Positions 9,779 through 17,568 of a stretch of 37,940 bases of DNA are shown piece by piece (positions within the stretch are counted from its first letter, which is position 1; every line of letters starts with the position of its first letter). Below the pieces are notes generated by a model. It worked only from the letters and a program-made list of their open reading frames with translations, searched no databases and was not told where the DNA came from. The position numbers and the translations under genes are program-made. The DNA comes from Syntrophaceae bacterium UBA1163 (GTDB lineage Bacteria > Desulfobacterota > BSN033 > UBA1163): contig DBZJ01000215.1 in assembly GCA_002311635.1 (NCBI GenBank), forward strand, positions 485-38,424. The letters run 5' to 3'.

Positions 9779-10666
9779 ATGGATCAATTATTGGACCAGT
9801 TTCTTCATTACCTGATCGTTGAAAAGGGCCTTTCCAGAAATACCATCGATGCCTACAGCCATGGTTTGACTCGGTTCTTGAGACACCTGAGGGAAAACGG
9901 GGTCCAGGACATCCGCGAGATTGGCAAATTCCATATCAGGGGCTTTCTCCTTGCCCTGAGAAGAAAGAACCTTAACGCAAAGAGTATTGCAAGAGACCTG
10001 GTCGCCATTCGTACCTTTTTCCGATTTTTGATTCAAGAAGGCATTCTGGAGTCCAATCCCGTCGAGAATTTGGAATCCCCCAAGGTGGCCAGAACGCTTC
10101 CAGAGATCTTGACGTTGAAGGAGATCGAGGAAATTCTTGAACAGCCTGATCTTCAGACTCCTCTTGGGATTAGAGACAGGGCAATGTTGGAGGTGCTTTA
10201 CGCCACAGGGATGAGGGTTTCCGAGCTGACTCAGCTTCCAACGCATCAGGTTAACCTCGAAGGAGGATATGTCCTCGTCTACGGGAAAGGTTCGAAGGAG
10301 AGGATTATTCCGCTTGGAAGCGAAGCATTGAAGTGGGTCGGCGTTTATCTAAAGACCGCCCGCGGATCCCTATCGAAGGGGAAAGAGAGCCCATCGCTTT
10401 TTGTCAACCGCTCGGGGAAGGGGATGAGCCGGCAGCGATTCTGGAAGAGCCTCAAAGATTATGCGCGAAGAGCCGGCCTTCGAAAAAGGATCACCCCTCA
10501 CCTCCTTCGTCACTCCTTTGCGAGCCATCTCTTGGAGAGGGGGGCGGATCTCCGTTCCGTGCAGATGATGCTTGGTCATGTGGACATTTCGACCACCCAG
10601 ATTTATACGCATGTGGCCGGAGAGAGGTTAAAGAAAATCCATAAACAGTACCACCCGAGAGGCTAA
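9779..10666 (+). CDS. xerD: Site-specific tyrosine recombinase XerD
   Basis: A 295-aa tyrosine recombinase with an N-terminal SAM-like core-binding domain (about 1-85) and a C-terminal catalytic domain. The pentad and nucleophile are all visible: R146 (TGMRVSEL), K170 (GKGSKER), H241 and R244 (HLLRHSFA), H267 (LGHVDIST) and Tyr276 (QIYTHV). Length and residue spacing match E. coli XerD closely. It resolves chromosome dimers at dif together with XerC or alone; no dif-like site was recognised in the window. XerC cannot be excluded without a tree, but the size, the VEKGLSRNTIDAY start and the absence of an ATPase-type neighbour favour XerD. Confidence 0.88.
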   Translation: MDQLLDQFLHYLIVEKGLSRNTIDAYSHGLTRFLRHLRENGVQDIREIGKFHIRGFLLALRRKNLNAKSIARDLVAIRTFFRFLIQEGILESNPVENLESPKVARTLPEILTLKEIEEILEQPDLQTPLGIRDRAMLEVLYATGMRVSELTQLPTHQVNLEGGYVLVYGKGSKERIIPLGSEALKWVGVYLKTARGSLSKGKESPSLFVNRSGKGMSRQRFWKSLKDYARRAGLRKRITPHLLRHSFASHLLERGADLRSVQMMLGHVDISTTQIYTHVAGERLKKIHKQYHPRG

Positions 10667-10680
10667 AAATTATCAGTTAA

Positions 10681-10757
10681 GAGTTTGGAGTTTAGAGTTT
10701 AGAATTAAGAATTAAATTCTTTAAACTCATAACTCATAATTCATAACTCTTAATTCA
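10681..10757. repeat. Degenerate heptad array, inverted halves (locus B), xerD/DHH junction
   Basis: Eleven consecutive 7-nt words run in exact register over 77 nt. Five are GAGTTTG, GAGTTTA or GAATTAA (10681-10715). After a switch word (ATTCTTT, 10716-10722) and AAACTCA, four are TAACTCA, TAATTCA or TAACTCT. The right half is approximately the reverse complement of the left, so the array is also a long imperfect palindrome. It ends 8 nt before the ATG of the next gene. Confidence 0.8.
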
Positions 10758-10765
10758 ATGTCGTT

Positions 10766-13408
10766 ATGGAAGTGATCACCACCCATACCAATGCCGATTT
10801 TGATTCGCTGGCTTCCATGCTGGCCGCCAAGAAGCTTTATCCTCAAGCGGTCTTGGTCTTTCCCGGCTCCCAAGAGAGAAGCCTTCGCGATTTCTTCATC
10901 CATTCCGCCGTCTATGCCTTCGAAGTGGAGCGGATCAAGAATATTGATCTCCAGGAAGTGAAGCGATTGATTTTGGTCGACACTCGTCAAACCAGCCGGA
11001 TCGGGAAGTTTTCAGAGATTCTTTCCAAACCCGACTTAGACATTCACATCTATGACCATCACCCTCCCTCCTCCGAGGACCTTCACGGGTCCCTGGAGGT
11101 GATCTCGGAGGTAGGGGCAACGGTAACCCTTCTTCTCGATATCCTTCAAGAGAAGGAAATCGAGATCACACGCGATGAAGCCACGGTGATGATGCTGGGG
11201 ATTTATGAAGATACCGGGAACTTGACCTTTCCCTCAACCAGAGAAGAGGATTTCAAAGCCGCTGGGTACCTGGTCAGGAAGGGAGCAAACCTGAGCGTCC
11301 TGGCGAATCTGATCACCAAGGAACTGACGGCAGAACAGGTCTTCTTGTTGAATGATTTGATCCAATCCGCTGCCCGGTACAACTTTCACGGGATCGACGT
11401 CGTCATTGCCCAGGCTTCTGTGGATCGGTATGTGGGCGATATTGCCGTCCTGGTCCATAAGTTGAAGGATATGGAAAACCTGGACGCCCTCTTCGTCCTG
11501 GTCAGGATGGAGGACCGCATCTACTTGATCGGGAGGAGTCGCCTCGAAGAGGTGAACGTTTCAGAAATTGCCGGCGAATTCGGAGGAGGGGGGCATCCCA
11601 CCGCAGCCTCCGCGACGGCGAAAGGAATGGCCCTCGTAGAGGCCCATGACCGGTTGATCAAAGCGCTAAAAGAGATGGTCAGACCCAAAAAGGTGGCCAG
11701 GGATGTCATGGTCTACCCTGTGAAGACCATTGAGATGGAACGAACCCTGGAGGAAGCCGGGGAAATAATGACCCGGTATAACGCGGCTGTCCTTCCTGTT
11801 CTACAGGATGGAAAAGTGATTGGCTTGATCTCCAAGCAGGTCGTGGAGAAGGCTGTGTATCATGGTTTAAGAAGCTTTCTGGTGAAGGAATACATGACGA
11901 CCGAGTTTTCAGTCGTCTCCCCTGAGACTCCTTTCTCCCGCGTCCAGGCCATCATCATCGGACAAAGCCAGAATCTTCTTCCTGTCATCGAAAAGGATCG
12001 ATTGGTGGGAACGATTTCTGCCGCCGAGATTATGCGAATCCTCCAAGAGGAGATGATGAAATCGGAAACGGGGACTTCCGCCTTTGAGAGTCAGCCCCTC
12101 TACGGTCGCAAGAGGATGCTCTCCAAATTGATGGAAGAACGCTTTCCCGGACCCCTCTACGACCTGTTGATGGAATTTGGCAAGGTGGGGGATGAGCTGG
12201 GGTACTCCGTCTACGCCGTCGGTGGGTTTGTCAGGGATATTTTATTGAAAGTGGAAAATTTCGATGTGGACATTGTGGTGGAGGGGGATGGAATCCGGAT
12301 GGCTGAAGCATTTGAAAAGAAGTACCCCTGCCGAATTCGAACGCATAAGAAATTCGGGACAGCGATCATTCTCCTTCCTGACGGGTCGAAAGTTGATGTG
12401 GCTACCGCTCGCTGGGAGTTTTATGATTCTCCCGCAGCCCTTCCCACCGTGGAAAGGGCCTCGATCAAGACGGACCTCTACCGGAGGGACTTCACCGTTA
12501 ATACCCTGGCCATTCAGCTCAACCCAAGATCGTTCGGAGAACTGATCGATTTTTTCGGGGGGGTGAGGGATATCAAGGAAAAAGTGATCCGGGTCCTTCA
12601 CAATCTCTCGTTCGTCGAAGATCCCACCCGGGTCTTTCGGGCAATCCGTTTTGAGCAGCGTTTTGGATTCCAGATCGGAAAACATACTCAGAATCTGTTG
12701 AAAAACGCCGTCAAGGTGGGCTTCTTGGAACGTCTCTCAGGGGGACGCGTTCTCTCCGAGATCATCCTCATCCTTCAGGAAGAAGACCCTCTCCCCGCTC
12801 TGAAACGGATGAGGGATTTCAATCTCTTTCATTTTCTCCACCCTGCACTTAAGTTTGACGAGCACGGGGAAGCTCTTTTTGAACAAGTCCGCCATGTCAT
12901 CTCTTGGTTCGACCTCCTTTTCCTGGAGCAGCGATACGAACGCTGGCTGATCTATTTTTACGGGCTCATCGATTCCCTGAAAGAAGGAGAGAGAGAAGCG
13001 CTCTGTCAAAGATTGGCCATGAATGAAAAGGTTAGAAAGAAGGTGCTTGAAGGAAAGGGTCAGGCGGATCAAACGCTTCTGCAAATTCTCTCTTGGATCC
13101 AAACAGAGCGACAACCGAAGCCGTCAGAAATTTATGACGTCCTTGATCCTCTTTCTACCGAATCGAAACTCTTTATGATGGCCAAGACCACCCAGGTGGC
13201 GACACGCCGTTATATCTCGACGTATTTCACGCAATTGAAGGACACAAAACCTCTCTTAAGAGGAAGGGATTTGATCCAGATGGGAATGAAATCGGGCCCT
13301 TTGATCAAAAGGGCCTTGGCCGGGTTGCTCAAGGCAAGATTGGACAAACAGGTAATCACCCGTCAGGACGAGATGGAGTATATCTCGAAGGTCCAGGGGA
13401 TGGAATAA
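10766..13408 (+). CDS. DHH-CBS-tRNA nucleotidyltransferase/poly(A) polymerase fusion (probable A-adding enzyme)
   Basis: An 880-aa multidomain protein. Residues 1-310 are a DHH/DHHA1 phosphoesterase, with NADFDSLAS at 9-17, YDHHPPS near 97 and the DHHA1 motif GGGGHPTAAS near 273. Two CBS domains follow at about 310-370 and 372-430. A class II nucleotidyltransferase domain begins near 478, with VGGFVRDILL and the metal-binding DVDIVV near 500. RNA-binding helices (RDFTVNTLA, EDPTRVFRAIRF) run toward the C terminus. This architecture is known from A-adding enzymes that complete the tRNA CCA end with a separate CC-adding enzyme; a poly(A) polymerase or full CCA activity cannot be excluded. Its stop overlaps the scpA start by one base (TAATG). 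No Shine-Dalgarno is seen. Confidence 0.88.
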   Translation: MEVITTHTNADFDSLASMLAAKKLYPQAVLVFPGSQERSLRDFFIHSAVYAFEVERIKNIDLQEVKRLILVDTRQTSRIGKFSEILSKPDLDIHIYDHHPPSSEDLHGSLEVISEVGATVTLLLDILQEKEIEITRDEATVMMLGIYEDTGNLTFPSTREEDFKAAGYLVRKGANLSVLANLITKELTAEQVFLLNDLIQSAARYNFHGIDVVIAQASVDRYVGDIAVLVHKLKDMENLDALFVLVRMEDRIYLIGRSRLEEVNVSEIAGEFGGGGHPTAASATAKGMALVEAHDRLIKALKEMVRPKKVARDVMVYPVKTIEMERTLEEAGEIMTRYNAAVLPVLQDGKVIGLISKQVVEKAVYHGLRSFLVKEYMTTEFSVVSPETPFSRVQAIIIGQSQNLLPVIEKDRLVGTISAAEIMRILQEEMMKSETGTSAFESQPLYGRKRMLSKLMEERFPGPLYDLLMEFGKVGDELGYSVYAVGGFVRDILLKVENFDVDIVVEGDGIRMAEAFEKKYPCRIRTHKKFGTAIILLPDGSKVDVATARWEFYDSPAALPTVERASIKTDLYRRDFTVNTLAIQLNPRSFGELIDFFGGVRDIKEKVIRVLHNLSFVEDPTRVFRAIRFEQRFGFQIGKHTQNLLKNAVKVGFLERLSGGRVLSEIILILQEEDPLPALKRMRDFNLFHFLHPALKFDEHGEALFEQVRHVISWFDLLFLEQRYERWLIYFYGLIDSLKEGEREALCQRLAMNEKVRKKVLEGKGQADQTLLQILSWIQTERQPKPSEIYDVLDPLSTESKLFMMAKTTQVATRRYISTYFTQLKDTKPLLRGRDLIQMGMKSGPLIKRALAGLLKARLDKQVITRQDEMEYISKVQGME

Positions 13409-14148
13409 TGGCTGAAGACGCTTTACACCCAGAGGGAAGAGACGATTATACCTTCCGATTAGAGGGGTTTGAGGGGCCCCTCGACCTGTTGCTTCATCTC
13501 ATTCAGAAGAACGAGCTGGATATCTTCAATATCCCCATCGCCCTCATCACGGAGCAGTATTTAGAGTATCTTCAATTGATGAAGGTCCTCAACTTGGATA
13601 TTGCCGGGGAGTACCTCCTGATGGCATCCACGCTTCTCCATATCAAGTCGAAGCTGCTGCTCCCAAAATCTTTAGAGGGGGAAGAGGAGGAAGAGGAAGA
13701 TCCAAGGGCGGAACTGCTCCGGAGGCTTTTGGAGTATCAGAAGTATAAACAGGCAGCGGTGGAACTCGAGAAAAGGCCGTTGTTGGACCGCGACGTCTTC
13801 ATCCGACTGGTGGCCCAAGAGCCCGAGCCGGAGCCCGAGGAAGAAAGAATCGAGGTGAATCTTTTTGAGCTCCTCGAAGCCTTCCGGAAGGTTCTCGGGA
13901 GGGTCAAACCGGAGACCTTCCATCAAGTTGTCTTAGAACACATCAGCGTTGAGGATAAAATTCAAGAAATACTGACACTGCTCGAAAGGGAAAATCGGAG
14001 CATGGCCTTCCATCGTCTCTTTCCCGAAAAGGCTTCGAGGAGGGTCGTTGTCATCACCTTGCTGGCTATCCTCGAATTGGTTAAGATGAAACGCATTCGG
14101 ATCTTCCAACTGGCTCCTTTTGAAACGATCCGAATATCGCCCTTTTAA
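13408..14148 (+). CDS. scpA: Segregation and condensation protein A
   Basis: A 246-aa kleisin subunit of the SMC-ScpA-ScpB condensin. The diagnostic N-terminal segment YTFRLEGFEGPLDLLLHL is followed by the helical domain IAGEYLLMASTLLHIKSKLLLP. An acidic run (EEEEEED, near residue 95) comes next. The C-terminal winged helix (VVVITLLAILELVKMKRI) would contact the SMC head. It is translationally coupled to the preceding gene by TAATG. ScpB, which often follows scpA, is not adjacent: sppA comes next and no scpB-like frame is present in the window. Confidence 0.95.
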   Translation: MAEDALHPEGRDDYTFRLEGFEGPLDLLLHLIQKNELDIFNIPIALITEQYLEYLQLMKVLNLDIAGEYLLMASTLLHIKSKLLLPKSLEGEEEEEEDPRAELLRRLLEYQKYKQAAVELEKRPLLDRDVFIRLVAQEPEPEPEEERIEVNLFELLEAFRKVLGRVKPETFHQVVLEHISVEDKIQEILTLLERENRSMAFHRLFPEKASRRVVVITLLAILELVKMKRIRIFQLAPFETIRISPF

Positions 14149-14210
14149 AACATTTAGTGATGGGTAATGGTGGTTGGTGTTGCTGAAAGGCAAGGTTCTT
14201 GAACACGGAG

Positions 14211-14238
14211 ACGAGTCACGAATGACGAGCACGAATTA
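14211..14238. repeat. Short heptad array (locus C), scpA/sppA junction
   Basis: Four 7-nt words in register (ACGAGTC, ACGAATG, ACGAGCA, CGAATTA) occupy the end of the 102-nt gap between scpA and sppA. The sequence before it (14157-14205) has a looser G/T-rich repeat texture. It is direct rather than inverted, and it resembles the arrays near 3391, 10681, 21290 and 29086 in period and position, not in exact words. Confidence 0.5.
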
Positions 14239-14268
14239 CGTCATTTTCGAATGAATCGGGAGGGACCC

Positions 14269-15153
14269 ATGAAACGAAAACGAATCTTCATTGGTTTGGG
14301 TGTCATTGCAGCACTTCTCATTTTCTTCTTCGGTATTCTCTCCCTTATTGGACGCTATTCGGGGGGGAAATCGAGCCGACTGGCCTTTGGAGATAAGATT
14401 GCCATTGTGGAGGTGAAAGGAGTGATCTCCCAATCCTCTGGAATCATTGAAGAGCTCCAGCAATACGTTGACGACAAAGACGTCAAGGCCATCATCCTGA
14501 GGATCGATTCTCCGGGGGGGGGCGTGGGCCCGTCGCAAGAGATCTACCGGGAGGTAATGAAGATCAGGCCAAAGAAAAAAGTGGTGACTTCCATGGGGTC
14601 TGTGGCCGCGTCCGGAGGCTATTATATCGCCAGTGCCTCTGATCTCATCGTGGCCAATCCTGGGACAATCACCGGTTCGATCGGTGTGATCATGCAGTTC
14701 TCAAATTTTGAAGAGCTTCTCAAAAAAATCGGAATCAAGGGAGTGGTGCTCAAGAGCGGGGAGCATAAAGATATTGGCTCTCCTTTCCGCGAGATGACCC
14801 CGGAAGAGAAAAAAATCATGCAGGAAGTGCTTGACAATGTCCATCAGCAATTCATTCAGGCCGTGGCGGATGGTAGGAAACTGGATCGAACGAAGGTGGC
14901 TGAGATCGCCGATGGTCGAATCCTGACAGGGGAACAGGCGAAGAATTTGGGTCTGGTCGACCAGATGGGAAATCTTCAGGATACGATCGAGATTACGGCC
15001 AAGATGGTAGGAATCTTGGGTAAGCCGAACGTTATCTATCCCAAAAAGAGACTTTCCATTTGGGAGCTTTTGATGAGAGACATGGCTTCTGCAGTCATCG
15101 ATGTATTGAACGAGAAAGGGTATGATCTAAGCTCTGTCTTACAGATTAAGTAG
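14269..15153 (+). CDS. sppA: Signal peptide peptidase SppA, short (36K-type) form
   Basis: A 294-aa membrane-anchored S49 serine protease that degrades cleaved signal peptides and membrane protein fragments. A single N-terminal membrane segment (about residues 4-26) is followed by the Clp-like catalytic domain. The nucleophilic Ser lies in GSVAASGGYYIA (about 116) and the general-base Lys in VVLKSGEHKDIGSP (about 162). ILRIDSPGGGVGPSQE is the oxyanion strand. An ATG at 14251 would add six residues, but GGGAGGG at 14258-14264 sits correctly for ATG 14269. The gene converges on the uracil-DNA glycosylase gene with a 26-nt gap and no visible terminator. Confidence 0.95.
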   Translation: MKRKRIFIGLGVIAALLIFFFGILSLIGRYSGGKSSRLAFGDKIAIVEVKGVISQSSGIIEELQQYVDDKDVKAIILRIDSPGGGVGPSQEIYREVMKIRPKKKVVTSMGSVAASGGYYIASASDLIVANPGTITGSIGVIMQFSNFEELLKKIGIKGVVLKSGEHKDIGSPFREMTPEEKKIMQEVLDNVHQQFIQAVADGRKLDRTKVAEIADGRILTGEQAKNLGLVDQMGNLQDTIEITAKMVGILGKPNVIYPKKRLSIWELLMRDMASAVIDVLNEKGYDLSSVLQIK

Positions 15154-15179
15154 GATCAAGGGGGGATAAAGGGGGTTAC

Positions 15180-15854
15180 CTATCGCGTTTGCATCAGTTC
15201 GGCAATTTTTTTCATATCTTCCCACACCTCTCTCTTTCGCTCAGGATTCCTCAAAAGAAAGGCAGGATGATAGGTCGGGATGACCTTGATTCCTTCGAGA
15301 TCGAAGAGCTTCCCGCGAAGGGCTGTGATCTTCGTGTCGGTCTTAAGCAGAGTCTGGGCCGAAAAAGCCCCCAAAGCACAGATGATTCTGGGTTGAATTA
15401 CGGCGATCTGCTTCATCAAAAAGGGGTTGCAGCTCTGGATCTCATCAGGCTCTGGATTTCGATTTTGCGGGGGCCGGCACTTGACGATGTTGGTAATGTA
15501 AACTTCTTCTCTCGTAAGGTTGATCGATTGAAGGATTTTTGTCAACAGTTGTCCAGCCTTCCCAACGAAAGGTCTTCCCTGGACGTCTTCATCATATCCA
15601 GGGCCTTCGCCGATAACCATCAAGCTTGCTTTTTCATTGCCCTCGCCGAACACAATCGTCCGTCTTGCCCGATGAAGCTTGCATCTCTTACAATCTCCCA
15701 GCTCTTTTCGCACCTCTGCCAACGTTAGGATCGCTGTTCGAGTTGCTTTTTCAGAGTCGCCTTCCGAAGTGGGCAAGAAGGCAATGCCCATTCCTTTGAG
15801 ATATTCGAGATAAGACTTAAGATTGCCTATCATTTCGTTTATGTGCTCGTCCAT
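15180..15854 (-). CDS. Family 4 (type A) uracil-DNA glycosylase, 4Fe-4S
   Basis: A 224-aa enzyme that excises uracil from DNA. Family 4 features are visible: four cysteines placed to bind a 4Fe-4S cluster (C55 and C58 in CKRCKL, C126 in VKCRPPQ, C142 in SCNPF), the active-site segment GEGPGYDEDVQGRPFVGKAG (83-102), and the HPAFLLRNP motif (about 196-204). The first 45 residues are an extra N-terminal segment often seen before the core. Such iron-sulfur UDGs are common in anaerobes and thermophiles. It lies 193 nt downstream of livF on the same strand and may be read from its own promoter, which was not identified. Confidence 0.93.
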   Translation of the reverse strand: MDEHINEMIGNLKSYLEYLKGMGIAFLPTSEGDSEKATRTAILTLAEVRKELGDCKRCKLHRARRTIVFGEGNEKASLMVIGEGPGYDEDVQGRPFVGKAGQLLTKILQSINLTREEVYITNIVKCRPPQNRNPEPDEIQSCNPFLMKQIAVIQPRIICALGAFSAQTLLKTDTKITALRGKLFDLEGIKVIPTYHPAFLLRNPERKREVWEDMKKIAELMQTR

Positions 15855-16047
15855 TAAACATCACCCTTCATCGTCATTGCGAGACCAAGTCCCTGCCTGG
15901 TGCCGGGCAGAAAAGCAGTTTCTCTCTCGGCCATTAATAACCCAAGTATCCTGATTCCTGATCGCTTGTCAAGGGACGAAAAGATAATCATGAAGGAGTA
16001 TGGAAAGATGTTCGGCTGTCCCAATCGCTTTGTCGGACGCCGGCCCG

Positions 16048-16797
16048 CTAAAGCCCCAAGTACGTCTTACGAACCACCTCGTCTTGAAGCAATTGCTCGC
16101 CGGTTCCTTGGGCGATGATTTTCCCGGAAGAGAGGACATAGTTGCGGGAAGTCATTTTGAAGACCGTGCTCACATCCTGCTCGACGAGCAAAACGGTGAT
16201 ACCCAACTTACTGATGTCTCCGATCTTCTGAAAAACCTCTGCTCGCAAAATGGGCGCAAGTCCCGTTGAGGGCTCGTCAATGCACAACAGTTTAGGCTTA
16301 GACATTAATGCCCTGCCGACGGCGAGCATTTGCTGCTCCCCGCCGGAGAGCGTCCCGGAAATCTGTTTTGTTCGATTCTTTAACACCGGAAACAATTCAT
16401 AGACTTTATCCAAATTATTCTGAGCTTCGTCCTTGTCCTTTGAAAGATATGACCCAACCATCAGATTATCGATCACCGTCATTTCTCGGAATGGCCTTCG
16501 CCTCTCCGGGCAAAGGATTAGACCCCGCTTAACGATTTCATGGGCAGGTACCTGATCGATTCGCTCTCCATCAAAGGTGACCGTCCCCTCCAGCTTAACT
16601 TCGCCATGGGTTGACCTGCGAGTCAGCTCCCTCTCCCAGGCTACCAATCCGGTGATGGCTCTAAGCAAAGTCGATTTGCCGGCCCCATTGGGACCCACGA
16701 GGCTGACCAGCTCACCCGTATCTACCCCCATGCTCAAATTGTTAATGAGCATGGCCTTGTCATACCAAACCGATAAATTGGCAACTTCAAGCAGCAA
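16048..16797 (-). CDS. livF: Liv-type ABC transporter ATP-binding protein LivF
   Basis: A 249-aa ATPase of the branched-chain amino acid/organic acid importer family. Walker A is GPNGAGKST (35-43), the signature is LSGGEQQMLAVGRAL (about 149) and Walker B is LLCIDEPSTGLAP. The C-terminal YLGL ending is typical of LivF. It contains an insertion of about 14 residues after the Walker A helix (WERELTRRSTHGEV) compared with the shortest members. It is the last gene of the operon transcribed from livK, 2 nt after livG. The substrate cannot be read from the ATPase. Confidence 0.94.
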   Translation of the reverse strand: MLLEVANLSVWYDKAMLINNLSMGVDTGELVSLVGPNGAGKSTLLRAITGLVAWERELTRRSTHGEVKLEGTVTFDGERIDQVPAHEIVKRGLILCPERRRPFREMTVIDNLMVGSYLSKDKDEAQNNLDKVYELFPVLKNRTKQISGTLSGGEQQMLAVGRALMSKPKLLCIDEPSTGLAPILRAEVFQKIGDISKLGITVLLVEQDVSTVFKMTSRNYVLSSGKIIAQGTGEQLLQDEVVRKTYLGL

Positions 16798-16799
16798 GT

Positions 16800-17567
16800 C
16801 TAAATCCCTCCTCCGCCAAGGTAGGCCTCAACCACTTGAGGATTCTTCGTGATTTCATCGGGCGATCCGTCGGCAATGAGATTTCCAAAATTTAAGACGA
16901 TAATACGATCCACGATCTTCATCAACCATTGAAGCTGATGTTCGACGATGATCATGGCGGGTCCTTCGCTGTGCAACCGGCCGAAACGGCCACCCTTGTG
17001 CAAACGTTTGATGGATTTGGCCATGAGCTCAGTCTCCGCAGGGCTCAGACCCCCGAAAGGCTCATCCAAAAGTAGCAATTCGGGCTCCGTGGCCACGGCC
17101 CGCGCCACTTCGAGTCTTTTTAGATCGCCCTGTGAAAGCACAGAGGCTTTTTCCCGCGCCATGTCGGAGATACCGGCGAATTCCAATGCATCCATCGCCT
17201 TTGCCTCCAACCGCTTGACCCATTCTCCACTCTTCATGGCACGCGGGCTCATGCAGGAAACCATGACGTTGGCGATGATGGGGATCCGGCGGAAGGGTCT
17301 CATGTTCTGGAAGGTGCAGGCGATGCCCATATTGACGATGCTCCACGTCTTGCGTCCTACGAGCTCCTTCCCCATGAAACGGACGCTTCCGGTGTCCGGT
17401 TTCAGGATGCCGGTGATGAGCCTTAGCAGTGTGGTCTTGCCTGCGCCGTTCGGACCGATCAGACCCAGGATCTGATCCCTTTCCATGGAAAAGCTGACGT
17501 CGTTGACCGCCTGAAGGCCGCCGAAGCTTTTGGTGATCCCTTTAATTTCAAGGAAGGATGGAGCCAT
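16800..17567 (-). CDS. livG: Liv-type ABC transporter ATP-binding protein LivG
   Basis: A 255-aa ATPase, partner of LivF. Walker A is GPNGAGKTT (38-46), the Q-loop region is CTFQNMRPF, the signature is LSQGDLKRLEVARA (a variant of LSGGQ, normal for LivG) and Walker B is LLLLDEPFGGLSP. The H-loop is IIVEHQL. An insert of about ten residues (GGRFGRLHSEG) precedes the H-loop strand. The gene is separated by one base from the upstream acyl-CoA ligase gene and by two bases from livF, so all three are certainly cotranscribed. Confidence 0.94.
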   Translation of the reverse strand: MAPSFLEIKGITKSFGGLQAVNDVSFSMERDQILGLIGPNGAGKTTLLRLITGILKPDTGSVRFMGKELVGRKTWSIVNMGIACTFQNMRPFRRIPIIANVMVSCMSPRAMKSGEWVKRLEAKAMDALEFAGISDMAREKASVLSQGDLKRLEVARAVATEPELLLLDEPFGGLSPAETELMAKSIKRLHKGGRFGRLHSEGPAMIIVEHQLQWLMKIVDRIIVLNFGNLIADGSPDEITKNPQVVEAYLGGGGI

Positions 17568-17568
17568 A

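Noticed and set aside
15885..15920. Terminator between livF and the uracil-DNA glycosylase gene
   Set aside because: A CTGCC/GGCAG 5-bp stem with an 8-nt loop exists, but no T-run follows on the minus strand.
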